From Sycobia sp. Sy_11 (lineage: Eukaryota; Arthropoda; Insecta; Hymenoptera; Epichrysomallidae): a DNA stretch of 64,000 bases. A program made the translations under genes and the position numbers. Position 1 is the first letter of the stretch. Every line of letters begins with the position of its first letter. The DNA lies in assembly GCA_018907035.1 (NCBI GenBank), contig JACCIC010000170.1:1-64000 (forward strand). The letters are read 5' to 3'. The notes under the pieces are model-generated. The model was not told where the DNA came from, did no database searches, and saw nothing but the letters and a program-made list of their open reading frames with translations. This document shows, one piece after another, positions 26,632 to 39,999 of this stretch.

Positions 26632-28196
26632 CTTAAAATAAAAATACAAACCATGAATTCAAGTTAAATGATTCTCATTAAAAAAGTTCGAGTTATTTAT
26701 TTAATATTAAACGTCCTAATTTTGAAAAGTAAAATAAGCCAAGCATTTCTTTTTCAAGTTATTATTTTTTATTTCGCATGTTCAAATACATTACAAATAA
26801 TTCATAGTTGTTAAAGCGAATTCACACATTCATACCTCTCGACCTAATTTCAAATGTTCGAAAGAGACTGAGCTCTTCAAGCATAGGTGTTCATTCTATT
26901 TTTGGAATCGAAAGATGAAGGCGAAAATATTAATTAGCTTATTTTATCATCCGATGAAATAATTATATTGAACCACGATAATGTATCGAAGAATTGAGGC
27001 GAAAAATATATCAAACTTTTTTGAAGAAGCAAGAAGTTGGGTTAGATATTTTTATGCAAATATATACCTACGAAATTCCAATGTCTGCTACATTCAAAAT
27101 TTTGAGAAGTATTTAACAATCATTGCCGCATTTTCACCTTATTTTTAATTCGTTTCTAAACCCTCAATCATTGACATACGCAAAAATATATAAAAAAATT
27201 GAAAAGTATAATTATGATGCTAAATTCATCTCTTTCATAAAAACTAAGTGCGGCTTATTTTTGCCTTAGCGCTTCGTAATCTATATTATGTAGATATTTC
27301 ACTAATAAAATAGGATATTGACGAAAAGAAGAGATTCATTGATGAAAATTTTAGTTTTCAGATATAGTACTTGCATTGGTTTAGTTAAACATATTTACAA
27401 ATAATTACATTTGTAAAGAATTATTTTCTTAAGCTTATTTAATATTATGCTATAATCTATACTTACAGTTTCTCAAAAAGTATTAATAAACTTGTCACTA
27501 TGATATAATTAAAATTGAAAGTTTATAAAATATATCAATAACTGAATTAATTTATGAAAAATATCTATACTGTGCATTTGTCTACACATGCAATATTAAC
27601 TTTATTCTGCAGTATTTGAATATATATTTTTGAATTACAAGTCATAATTTTTTAGCATATAAAGAAAATGGTGTATTATTTTATTCAAAACAATAATAAG
27701 ATACCAATTTTGTGTCAGTGTATAGCTTAATTGTATTTCATAATGCCAATTATAATAGAAGAGATCGCTTTTTTATTTATTCATTACCTGAATATATAAA
27801 TTAATTACATGAATTACAGTATTTTGTATTAAATAATAATAAATAATTAATTATCGACTACAAATAATTGTATATTTTTTCTCGTTGTTAAGAATTAATT
27901 TCAAGTTTTCAAATATCTTTTACCTCTTTTTATTTTAGTTGATTTTTGTTCTATATTTTAAGAACAAATCTACATGTACTGTTTCTATTTTGTAGTAATT
28001 TATATTCTTATTGATCATATAATATTAGTCTGCCTTGTATCAACTAAGAGTGAGATTAATTTATTTTCACTTAATTTCTACTATATGCACTGATCGAGCA
28101 TTCGGTTACAGTATTTTCTATTAAAAATAAGATTTTACTTAGAGTAACGATTATTTAACAGCCAATATATTATTCTTTATTTATTATATAGTCTAT

Positions 28197-28241
<45 letters not shown>

Positions 28242-30280
28242 CTTATACAATACATTATATGGACTAGATTTTACATTTACACACATATACACTAGCAAGC
28301 AGTTTCCGTCCCGAAAAAATCGGAAACACTGTTTGTAAAGTATCTCCGAAAAATTCAATCGGCGGTAATGGCACTTGAGCCACCGAGTAGCACTGACTTC
28401 GCAAGTAAAATACGTCATATAATGATAGTCGACAAATTGAAGACTTTACCGCCTGAATCAACTACTGCTCTAAAATATTTCGAAAACTCTGTAGTGTAAT
28501 GGGCTATCTGTTAAATAGGTCATCTGAATAACTGGAATCCGGGATCTTACTTAGCAGTGAAACTAGTGATGATATCTATTATTAATAGATATTATTGATG
28601 TCAAGCAGGTTATCAAAAAAGTTTGACAAATATCTGGAAGCATTTTGAATAGTAGAATTCAAATCTTCGAATTGTCCAGGACTTTCAACTTTTTGTTTAT
28701 GTGGAAGTACCTTTACATGAAGTCGGCTCCATTTATTCAAGTATTTTGTGGAATGCTGAAATAATAAGTTGAAATTTAACAATTTATATTTCACTGATGG
28801 TTTTGCTTCATTATTTTTTCAATAGTTTCATGATCAATCAGACCATTATCGTTTTATATATTTTTCATATGATTAATATTTGTACTACATTGTAAATATT
28901 ATTATTTCGGGTAAATTTTTAATTTGAATAAAGAAACATTAAAATACCATTATTACATTTTTATGAATGAAGTATATGTTTATAGTTACATTAAAACAAT
29001 TTTACTTTATTTCAATGTGTTTGTCAGAGGTTTAGAAATAAGGATTAAAGAACAAGATTTTAGGTAAAAGCAAGTGGTTATTATGTACCATTTTTATTCA
29101 TTTTCGTCACTTGTGCCCTTTCTTGCGCATTACCTTCAAGCTTATACCTTACCTTATTTCTTATTCCTGAACTACATGGTTTAAAGATAAGTTTCCGATT
29201 TGTAATATGTAATATAATATCATACATACAGATATACAGATTACAGGTTCTGTAATATTTATACGCATAACCTACTTTATACGTACAGTAGTGTAGTAGT
29301 ATAGTATAGTATCGTTTCTATGTTAACTATAAATCAAGCGAGATTATTTGACGGATGTAGTATCTATAATATGACTTTTATTAAAATGGAACAAACTTAT
29401 TCCCTGTACTATTCCATTGCTACCAGATTTTTTTAAGTACACGATGCTAATCTACAATTTCAAAATGTAAAATATTAATGCAAATGTCTGATACATGAGT
29501 CTATATATCGCCATATTCTTAATATTAGGTCAATTATAAAGTTCGCAGGAAAATAGTCGAGTAGATGAAAATTGTGTTGTTGTTATTCGAAAAAATGCAA
29601 CTCGATCAAATCAATAATAAGCAAATCAATGAAATCTAATAATTTTAAGATAGATCATTTCTTCTTGGCTTTTTTAACCCGTGTTTTCATAGTAGCCTTG
29701 AGCTAATCGTTGCTTTTATCTTTATGAATGAATCTCTGATTAATGTGAAGGATACCTATCACTTTTGCAGGGTAAGATCATAATACAGAGATGGAATGGT
29801 GTTACTTTTTAGATTTTAAAAAGAATACAATTCTATATTTTTCAATACTTTAATGTATATATTATTTTCCACAGCATGATGCACAGCATAATGTACTAAA
29901 TTATATATACATATGTAGCAACCATTCTTAAACTGTCTCTAGAAGTATTTTTCTTTATTCATTCTTTAATATTTCAGTATAATGAATTATAAACAAATTA
30001 TAGGTTAGTGAGAGACTTCTAAAGTTATTTAATTTTTAAGAAATGTTGGTTCATGAATTGTACACCAATGCAGGTTCATAATAATCTGTTGCTTTATAGC
30101 CAATGTTTTGTTAAAAATATTGTTCTGATAATTTACCTTTTAAATGCGTCATATTGAAATCTCAATAACTCATCTATTTTTTTCTCTTTTTTTGCTGAGT
30201 AAGTGTTAGATTATTTTAGCCTTCTATAAATAATAAATCAAAAAATATTCGAAACTACATATTGAACCGTATCGTAAAAG
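25360..30280. other. AT-rich region with unassigned short frames
   Basis: Overlapping plus-strand frames at 25467-25688 and 25685-25909 (73 and 74 aa) and minus-strand frames near 28170-28461 are in locally GC-richer DNA. None shows a domain I recognise, and none has clear splice partners. Confidence 0.5.
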
Positions 30281-30282
30281 GA

Positions 30283-30545
30283 TGTAAACATATGAGTCCG
30301 CTGTGTCTTACTACGATCTGCGTCTTTGCTGCCCTGCGCGGCAAATGAGTTATATGAGTTTATTGTTTAGATGCCTGAAGTTTTTTTTATAGGTTTTAAG
30401 CTTCTCACAAGGGCTTGCAGAGTTTTCAATTTCGAGTACTGTAGTTAGTCTTGTGTCGTCCTTGCGTTTGAACAGACGTCTTTTCTTTCCTCGTTTGAAA
30501 TAAAGTTCATGTTGAAAGATTATTTCGTGTATCTTTATTTTAACA
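30283..30545 (+). mobile_element. Candidate solo LTR
   Basis: The segment begins TGTAAACATATGAG and ends ..TTTTAACA, so it has the TG..CA ends of an LTR. It is clearly richer in GC than its flanks. An AATAAA lies at 30499-30504, about 40 bp before the 3' end, as for the R/U5 part of an LTR. No target-site duplication is obvious (AAGGA before, TTCCA after), and no second LTR or internal region is visible. It might instead be a different repeat or an unrecognised 3' exon. Confidence 0.35.
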
Positions 30546-31076
30546 TTCCACTACTATATATAATAAAAATTCAATAATAAGTAAAAAAACTCGAAATGTA
30601 CATCGATTTCTAAATGTGTGTTTTCACAATTAATTGTGGTATAAATGTATAATATATAATGGAGACTTTTTGAAAAAAAGTGGTATTCTGTAGCCAAACA
30701 AATACATTTTTTGCTGTTAACAAGAAATTTTTATTATTTCTTGAAAATACGTCATACCTTTGTTTTTATTCGTAAACATACTATTGTAAAATAATCTATT
30801 TGCTTATAAATTATTCGAATCTTTAAAAGTAGGTAAAAATAAAAATATATCATTGATATTTTAATGAGCATAATTCAAATGCTCATTTTACATTCAGGTT
30901 GATTCTATAGCATCGTGAGAATTAAGATTACATAAATACAAGTGTATTCATAGATAATTGATAATCCAACGTAGCAATTAAATAGAAGCAATCAGACGGC
31001 TCGTCGTGCACCTATCGTTGTGACCTATAGGGAATTCAGTTGGGTGTCAAGTCAATTACAAAATTTCAGTTTCGCG

Positions 31077-33971
31077 ATGCACGTTTTTGCTACGTTATCG
31101 TTCATCGTTTTAGGATTAAGACTTTTACATAATCATGGTGAGTAGCTATAAACAAACTTTACAATGCATGACGTATATATAATCTCAATTATTTGCACCT
31201 CGAAACTCCTTCGATTTTCTCTTTTATTTGCATTGATGACAATGTGACTTTTCATGACCAAAAATTCTTAACAAATATATCAACGTTTGATTGTCCTTGT
31301 AATTCAATAGAAATAATACTAGTAAAAAAAGAGTTACGCTTAATAAAATTTCTTCTCCGCCCAATCTACTTGCTCTAAGAATAACCAAGAAAGACAATTT
31401 GAAAGACACGGATTCTTTTGCTTATCTTGATATTGAGCTTTGCTTTTTTTAATCATCCCAGCCCCGAACTCAAATTTATTTGTAGCGGACGCTTTCACTG
31501 TTTTCCATTTTCATCTCAGCTGTATATCTGTGTTAGATAATTTAATTCCGTTTCCATTGGTAACAAAATTGTATATTTCTGTTCAATTAACTTTTCTATA
31601 AAAATGGAAAGTCTTTCCTATTATTGATTAATAATATTGTAGCATGAATGTGAATTAACTTAATGAATTTATTTTAATTTTAAAGTACAATAGAAACATA
31701 TAAATTTGTTCAGTTCACTGAATATCAAATATTTGAAGAGCGAATATATGCATATTTTATTGTTCCTAGAATCCTGTGTTAAAAGTTGTATTTACATTCG
31801 ATTGATTTTTAGGGGGTTAACATTCTGTTTTCTTCTCGTATGGAAGGAATTTCAAAATCGGTAGAGAGATAGTTTGGTGAGTGGAGCAATTATCTTGGCA
31901 CATTATGGCCATATTGTATTATTTAACGTGTTATTTTTGTGACAGTGCTTTGCTAAACATTCTAATTTATATAATAAACATCAAGAACGGTTGATATTTG
32001 TCCGTATTTCTAACAGTATGAGCTTTAACTCATTTTTTTTAAACAGAACATTTATTTTTATCTCTACAAACAAATAAACAAAGGCTTATTTTTTCGACGA
32101 ATTATACTGTTATTGGGAATGGCGAGAAGCAGAAGTTCTTAGGAAGTGTTTTGAAAATATCGCGAGTGGTCATTACCAAATGTCTTTAAGTTTTTTTTTC
32201 TATAATATCAGATAGCTATGAGAAAGTACACCATTGTTCTTCGCTTACTGCTATTTAAGAGCTAAATTAATTTACATATGGTGTGACGTAATAATGCAGT
32301 GATAATTAATAAAAGTATAAACGACTTTGTCAAATATATATTCAGCCAATGGAATTTTATGGATTTAATTTGCTTTGTTCCAGAAAATTAGAACAAATTG
32401 AAATTGTTTTATGAAAAAAAATTTATGTCAGTACATTGTGTCAAGTATGTATTCATTAGCAAAACGAAATTTGCTGATTGATAAATTCGTCTGTTCTTTT
32501 GTGATAAGTCATTGTACTATGTCCTATAATATAATTGTAAATCTTCCGATTCTATGAAACAAATAAATATTGCATCCACTTGCGGTTGCTCAATGCAGCA
32601 AAAGCGAATATGATTGTGTGCGACACTAAGGGTAATGATAAAAGTGTCAATTTAGATAAAAGTTGTTTACTATATTATTCAACGTTTCCAAGTCAATTGT
32701 AAACCCATATAAATCCAGAAAGGTGACTTGATTAATATTACGCGAGAGGCACATAGTCGTTGTCATTGGATACATTCTAACCAGAACAACGAACTTTTCT
32801 TCAATATAATTCATTATCAATATTTTTTACAAGATACGCATAATCCTTTATGTCTAATCTTGTGACTTAATATTTCCAGAATTTCTTCATATCAACTTCT
32901 ACACTTAATGATATTTGGAAATCTTATGTTCACAATATATCCGGTCAGGATTATATTTGTGAAGTAAAACATAATCAGAAACAGCCGACCGAATATATTC
33001 CAATTAAGAAAAGCAACCCTGAAGTCTCCAATATTTTAAAATCGCTCATATTCGGGATTTACCTCATCGTGCAACATTGAGTCGGTGGCTCACTTTGTTG
33101 AATGTGAAAAAACACCTAAAAGGCATCGGTGAAGTTGTAACCTCTCAAGCACTCAAAGTCTGGTTTAACCTTCTCTTCAAAGTGTAGCCAGTGCATAATC
33201 AATATCATATTCACAAAATTACTATATAGATCAACTCAATTATATTACTCCGAGATAGTAAAATTTGGATGAATTCTATTTTGTCTCATGTACACAATAG
33301 TGAATTCTTTTGTACATCATATTTTATCGACCGGTACTAATATTTCTTCTTCTAGTTTCTGACGAAGCGACACAAAGTGTTCAAATAACAAAGATACTCT
33401 CTGGATAAATAATACTCGTTGTTGCTTTGCAAATATATTCGAATGGTATATATGAAGGCTGTAAATTATACATTCTTCATTTTGATTTCAAGTGGATTTA
33501 CATCTTATTTCTGGAATTTTGGATTTCTGGATTTCTGGAATAAGAATTCCGCACTCATAGGGCTTCAATTGCAGCTCACTTAAAAATGATGATTCATTAG
33601 TACACGTAGATTTTTTGTAAACATTAAATCTGATACATTTTCCTGATTCTTTTTGAATTTCGACATTTTTACAGTCATTAAAGTGGAGATAAGTTTAATG
33701 AACGGAAAACTAGATCACTAGATCGATTCATAATTTATTGGTTTATGGAACAGTAAGTGAATTATTTTTGAATTTTATTGCAGATTATCTTTTGCATTTA
33801 CCCACTATTATTATTTTAAATCATATTTTTAATTATCACTCATTAATTTAACCAATTATTTATAAATATGTCTATAGTTACTGATTGTAGCACTGTACTA
33901 ACTTACTTCCTTTTTCCAGATAATAACTGCACGTTAAAATATTACCGATTTTTTCAAAATTCCTTCTAATC

Positions 33972-34021
<50 letters not shown>

Positions 34022-35828
34022 TTATTTATTTATTCATTTATTTGCAGTTGAGGGTGCAGCCGTACAGAGAATTCTAGGAGGAGAGGTAGTAACGGAAGGT
34101 CAGCTCGGGTACCAATTATCTGTACAAGATGAGCACGGAGTCAATTTTTGTGGCGCGGGACTGATTCATCCTAAATATGCAGTTTCAGCTGGACATTGCT
34201 TTATCTGTGACAGAACTAATAATTTTAAAAGTGGATATGTTAGAGTCGTTGCTGGAACTATTTACCTTGATGATCCAATTTTACCTGAATTAATAGTGCA
34301 AGTAATTGCTATATTCGTACCTTCAACGTACAGACAATTCGATGTAGAAACTAGACAACGAATCCGAACGGATTCAGATATAGCTGTTCTTAAGGTATAC
34401 TAATGATCATTAATTAAAACTGTATTAATTTTTCATAAAAATACTGATAAAGTGATATACATATTTTTGGATGGTATTGTGTAATATAAGTTTGTTTATA
34501 TCGATAAAGTAAACTATTAAATTAAACTATCAATATCTATTAAAAATCTATCATTTTATAATATAATAAATAGTTTTTCCCGCAAATAAAATATTGATAT
34601 AATTTTAACAAAGGGTACTCGAAAACTTGAAAGAAAAAATAGGTACTTTTACTTAACTTAACGCGCTGATTCTGAATTATTGTTAAACTGGTATTTTAGT
34701 ATCCTTTTCTTTATAATAGTATACCTAACCGGCCTTATTACCTTATGGTTACTCAATAAGCTTTTGTCGAAATGATTATGTTTGGATCAATTTCCTATAT
34801 CAATGGTATAGAACAAAAAATGTATCTTTCGATGTGGTTTATAATTTTAGTTTGAAATATTTTTGAAAGTTTTTAATCTTATTGAAAAACATTTTTAAAA
34901 ACCATAATTTTTATGGGTTTTTCTAGATTCCACCATGAAAATATTCCAATCGTTAATTTTTACCATCATATTTATGCTCAGTACCTCGAGATACGTAAAA
35001 TTACGTATTTCTTTTTTTTAATTTTCCGAATACTCTTTTTCGAAACTTTATCCCATTTATTTCGTACGTTATTGCATTATTGAAACTAGTTACTTAAGAA
35101 TGTTCGTTCCCAAAATTTTACCGAGCTAAATTTGAAAAAATGACTTCGTTAATCGCATTTGTAATTTTCTTAATATTCTTATTTCGATTTCAGCTGGATC
35201 ACGAATTAGATATTGTCAAATTTAGGCTCAGCGTATTGGTAATACCTGATCAAGAATTTTTGTTTGATAATCTACTTCTAAAAGTCGCTGGCTATGGTGA
35301 TGACGTTGTTTGGGTTGAAGTGGATCCAGAAACTGAACTTCCCGTGGAAAAACGAACGGCGGATAATATTCTAAAAGTTACTGAAGTAGAAGTCGTAAAT
35401 AACGAGGAGTGTCAAGGCATGTATATGACGCGCATTTTCGACTCAAATATGTGCGCTAGAGCGCTACAGGAATTGACTGATTATCCCGAGGGCACGTGTG
35501 AGGTAAATATTTTTTAAAGCAGATGTAATAATTTAAGAAAATTATTAATGTAACAAATATATATATCAAAATACCTAATGTAACAAAATATGTTTTGTGA
35601 TAGGGAGATCAGGGCACGCCATTAGTTTATCAGGGAAGCCTTCTTGTAGGAGTACTGATTATGAGAGTCAAGGAATGCGATGAAAGTTATAAACCCGCAA
35701 TTTATACTAAAGCTTTTTCCTTCCAATCATTTCTTCACAATGTTATCCAGGGGCACATATTGAATGGAATGCGTATTGGTGTTTGGACGGATAGAGACGA
35801 CGGTACAGAAGGATTCGAAGAACTATAA
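31077..35828 (+). CDS. Secreted serine protease homolog (chymotrypsin fold, catalytic Ser replaced by Gln)
   Basis: Four exons: 31077-31137, 34048-34394, 35194-35502, 35604-35828. All junctions are GT..AG and in frame, giving 313 aa. The start is the first ATG and opens a hydrophobic signal peptide (about residues 1-20). Residues 28-32 (R|ILGG) match the zymogen cleavage site of S1 proteases. The catalytic His lies in SAGHC (His70) and the Asp in DSDIAVL (Asp131). The usual GDSGGP motif reads GDQGTP, so the nucleophilic Ser is Gln242. Cysteine pairs C55-C71, C209-C223 and C238-Cys of KEC fit the chymotrypsin fold. No CLIP domain is seen. The SWG substrate-binding segment is also lost (reads LIMR), and the C-terminus extends past the domain with an acidic tail. 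Such homologs are usually secreted cofactors or binders, for example in prophenoloxidase cascades or in venom and reproductive fluids; the role here is unknown. The exon model is strong; loss of catalysis is inferred from residues. Confidence 0.9.
31138..34047 (+). other. Intron 1 of the protease homolog
   Basis: A 2.9-kb intron with donor GTGAGT and acceptor TTTGCAG. It contains a TA tract near the 3' end and a plus-strand open stretch (32880-33080, then 33050-33187 in another frame) that may be a relic of an unidentified coding sequence. Confidence 0.8.
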
Positions 35829-37643
35829 AATCTATAAAATAGAGAAAAACGTATGTTCCTATTAGGCTTTATTCTACTCTAAATGTCAACTTTAATTAAT
35901 GACAAATTAATGATAAACGTGATTTTGGATCATATTTTTTAATTCATAAATATTTTATTGAAAGAGAAATCTGAAGTTAGCATAAATTACTTAGATGATC
36001 TGAACAAGCGTAATATTTATGTAATAAGCATGGCATACAAAAATATTTTTGAACTTTTCCTTTCTTGATATAGTAGACAAATAGGATAAACTTTTTGCCA
36101 TTATAAAACAGTTTTTGTACAATGAAAATTCTAAAACTCAGTATCAAAACAGTGAATAATTTTGCCTGCTCTATCACATATTATAAAATTAAAAAAAAAA
36201 AACAAATATTAGTTGAAGGCGTTCTTAGTACATTAGGAGCGTAAACTCTTTTTTGTAAATAAGATTTTTATTTATTTTTGATCATAATATTGTTCAATCT
36301 ATTTAAAACTTAATTTTATGTCATGGACAATTCTGATCAGGTCTTATGTAAGCTATATAAAAATCTAAAGAAGTAAAAATTGCGTATTTATAACAACTTG
36401 TGTCATTATAGCAAATTTTAAAATAAATATTATCATGTAGTTTTCCAAGACTAAGAGTAATAGGTCAAATATTTTCTCTTTTATTCATTAAATTGAGAAT
36501 GAAATATGTAAAAACCTTTTATATTCATACAAGATCTAGTATTTTATTCTAGTAAAAAATATTTAGACAAAAGTTATAAAGTGCATAAAGGATAAAAAAC
36601 TCGACCTTCATGATTATTTCAAGGTTATATCGATTTTTCAAAAAGAGAACTACTATTTGTGACATCATAGTTGTAATCAGGATTATATAAAAAAACAACC
36701 ATGTCCAGAAATGTATAAGATTTTAGGAATTGTTAGATGAAGTAGCAGGACTAGGTAAGCAGATAAAATAAAAAAATTACGTTCATTATAGGTTGCTCAC
36801 TTATTAATACGCGTAATTTGAATAGAATATTACTAAAAAATTGTAAATAAAGACCCTGATGATTAAGTCGGACAACTTAATTTCTTCAAAAGATTCGAGA
36901 TTTTGATCGTTTTATACAATTCTTACATCTACAGTCAACAGTTATACTTTTGACAACGTAACAAAAAAATAAAGATGCAATGAAAACGAAAATTAATATT
37001 TAAACAAAATTAAAACTAAATTTTATATGTATTGCAGGTCAAAAAGTTTATTTAAATTGAGCAAAAAAAATTAAAACATGCGTTCTTCATCAATTTCATA
37101 TAATATTCAATTTTCCAGTGTAAATAACACCACGTAGTTTCGTTCTATTTGCGTCTAATGTAGTAGTTTTAGAAGCATTTCTTGTCTATTTTATATTTTC
37201 TAACGTTTTCACAGAGAACAGAAAATAATTTTGTCAGAATATAAATAATATAAAAAGATCTGCTATATAATGAGAAAACGAAAGTATCTGAAAATGTTAC
37301 AATAATGTAAAACATTTTCATTTTATACATTGATTTTGAATGGTAATTTTGGCTCTTAAAATTGGTAAGAGAAATAAATATGAAATTAGGTTGTGCGCTG
37401 TAAAAACAGTTTGTAGATTTTTTAAATTTGATGTATATAAGTTTTGTAAAGTATATTTAGTTTATAAGTTTGTGACACTATTTATTCTTAAATGTAAATT
37501 CTGTCATCGCAATAAAGATTGATCATACAAATTAAAAATAAATAATCGCTTCTTCTTTTAATAAAAACATCCACGACTAAATTTGTTAATTTAATCTTAA
37601 TTTCTATTTTAGCTTTTATAATTACTAAAAAACAAATGTTTTC

Positions 37644-37716
<73 letters not shown>

Positions 37717-39230
37717 TTCATCATTCTATTATTAAGTTAAACGAAATTTATAATATAGCATATGAAAATCTGGACTGATTGTCTACATTTTGCTATTTAT
37801 ATTATACAATATTGTAAAAATAAAACAAAAATTATTTGATAATGAATATAATAATTAAGAATGAAGGATTGAGTTATGTATATTTAAATATTCAATTACT
37901 GAAAATTTTAATGGCAGGTATTATAATCTGATTAAATTCAAACAAATATATTAAAGCATACGCTATTAGTCGTGTTATGAAACAAAAACGGATAAAAACT
38001 TGCATCAATATGTAGCTCTAAGTTTAATACCTAAGTTTTCTATGCAGTTTTCCAGGCTGCTCACAAAAAATACTTCTTTAAGTCAAGCAATGTGAATTTT
38101 TTGTGATCAATAAGAAAAATCGCAAAAGAAATTAGTATAAAATAATCTAGGCTTATCAAATTGTCCACTTTTATGCAATATGTTATACATAATAAAAGGG
38201 ATATTGCCTATTAATTATACAGAATTACAAATCCTAAAAGCAATTTATTGTGGAATATCGAAAATGTATGTCTTTTATATATATATTTCAAAGGATATAT
38301 ACAAATCTATTGAATAGTTAACTCTGGCGAATCAGAGATTTTCTGCACGTATAAGGAAAAATGAGCGCCGTGAGAGAGTTGTGAGCCTATTGTATGAATA
38401 TTTAGAATTTATAGAACTGTTTTTTGAAGTGTTATTAGAAGTATCGATTTAGTTGAATATTTTTATAAATGTAGACCACACCTAGTATGATAGAGAAAAA
38501 TACCAAATGGATTTTAATTTAGTTAGCCAAAAAACATAAAGGTGTCGTGATTTTGTAGTTATGTATTAATAAATTAATGGCTACTTGAAAAATTGAAGAT
38601 AGACGTATTTTACAGGTGGGCAGATAATGTCTTATAATATAATTGAAGTCATTCATTATTTTAACAAACCCAATCCCTACGATTTTATTATATACCAGGT
38701 TGGGCTTTGAATCTGAAATACATATGACCGTGTTATGGAGCTCTCCATATTGCAAAAACTTACTATGCAGCTTTATTCATCCGATGAGCCGATTAGAACG
38801 AAAATTCTTTATCCGCAATTCTTTCTCATTTTTTTTCATCCATTATTGAAAAATCTAATGTGACTATCAAATAATAAACAATTGTAGAGCCTTAGTTTTG
38901 GTGACAATGCCAACGAGGAGTGTTCGCATGGTATTCTATTGTTCTTCCAAAGGATAACATTTTTCACAAAGGACTACTTTTAAGAAGGTTATTTCTTCCT
39001 TGCACAGAGTAATTGTTTATTTCCTTAAAATTAGTGTCAAGCCAGACCAAACTGGATTTATATGCGTGTAAAAATGATAAACGACGGCCTTTGCAAAATT
39101 TATTTGCTTAAAAAATTCTATGCAAAGTTCATCTTCATAAACACGAAGGTTTCAATAAGTCTGAATATCTGGCTTCCATAAAGAGTGTCATTAAGTAGCT
39201 AAAGAAAAATTATAATTCGACGCAAATCCA
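35829..39230. other. AT-rich region downstream of the protease homolog
   Basis: No gene recognised. It holds the (ATT)n tract at 37644-37716 and presumably the 3' UTR of the protease homolog, although no clear AATAAA lies within about 150 bp of the stop codon. Confidence 0.6.
37644..37716. repeat. (ATT)n microsatellite
   Basis: About 24 perfect ATT units. The poly-Ile frame across it on the minus strand is not a gene. Confidence 0.95.
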
Positions 39231-39234
39231 CAAT

Positions 39235-39660
39235 ATTTGCCTCTTACTTCCCGTCAACCTCTTCATTTTATTTCCTGCGCCGATCTTTATCCAATTTCCG
39301 AAGCTGAGCAAAGAAGAAAAGACTCTTTCTCTACCTCTCGCTATCTCTCTTCAGGCTCTAAAGTTTCCCTTAATTCGCGATTGAAATCGGCCGTTCTCTT
39401 CGGGAGACGGGGAAGGGGTCGGGCAAGCAAAGCCGATAAGAGGGTTATTAGTTCGTGTGTGCCGCTACACAGTAATCGGATTAGTCGGCTTGCGCTCGTA
39501 TCCTTTGAGCTTGGTTCTGGATTTGAATGAATAAATCCGACGACCACCCGGCGCACTCGATCTCTTCCTGGCCGCATAGGAAAAACGGGCAAAGCTAAAT
39601 CGATGTCCGGATCGTTTGCTATCTTCGATCTTAGAGACGGGTCAAACTCGACACACAATT
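39235..39660. other. GC-rich island, no gene assigned
   Basis: About 425 bp of CpG-containing sequence in an AT-rich setting. Frames of about 100 codons are open on both strands, as expected from the composition alone. I see no domain and no convincing splice sites. It may be a promoter, 5' UTR or conserved element. Confidence 0.3.
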
Positions 39661-39999
39661 GAAGATAAGATTTGGATTATGTTGCAATTATTAAATTTTA
39701 ATACATATAAGATTATTGTTTCACATGCCATATGCACTTTTGAATAAATGAAAATGGACCATTCTAATTGATTCTAATAAAAGCATTATAAACTTTTGTT
39801 CAAAATGAAAAAAAATTTCTGTAGTAAGTTCTCTACGAATTATCTCCGACTTACATATTTCATTTAACCAATACAATCTATTTAAATAATTCTCATTATT
39901 AACTATGAATAAAGATAAAATGTTCTTAACAATAATAAAAGTCAGTTGTCTTGTGCTTCTACTAGTAGGACATGCGTACAAAAGCTCCGTAATTACGAG

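Noticed and set aside
35140..35193. Upstream extension of protease exon 3 with its own ATG
   Set aside because: It is intron sequence ending in TTTCAG; the splice model joins in frame with exon 2 and completes the fold.
37488..37724. Poly-isoleucine membrane-like frame
   Set aside because: Coded by the (ATT)n microsatellite on the minus strand.
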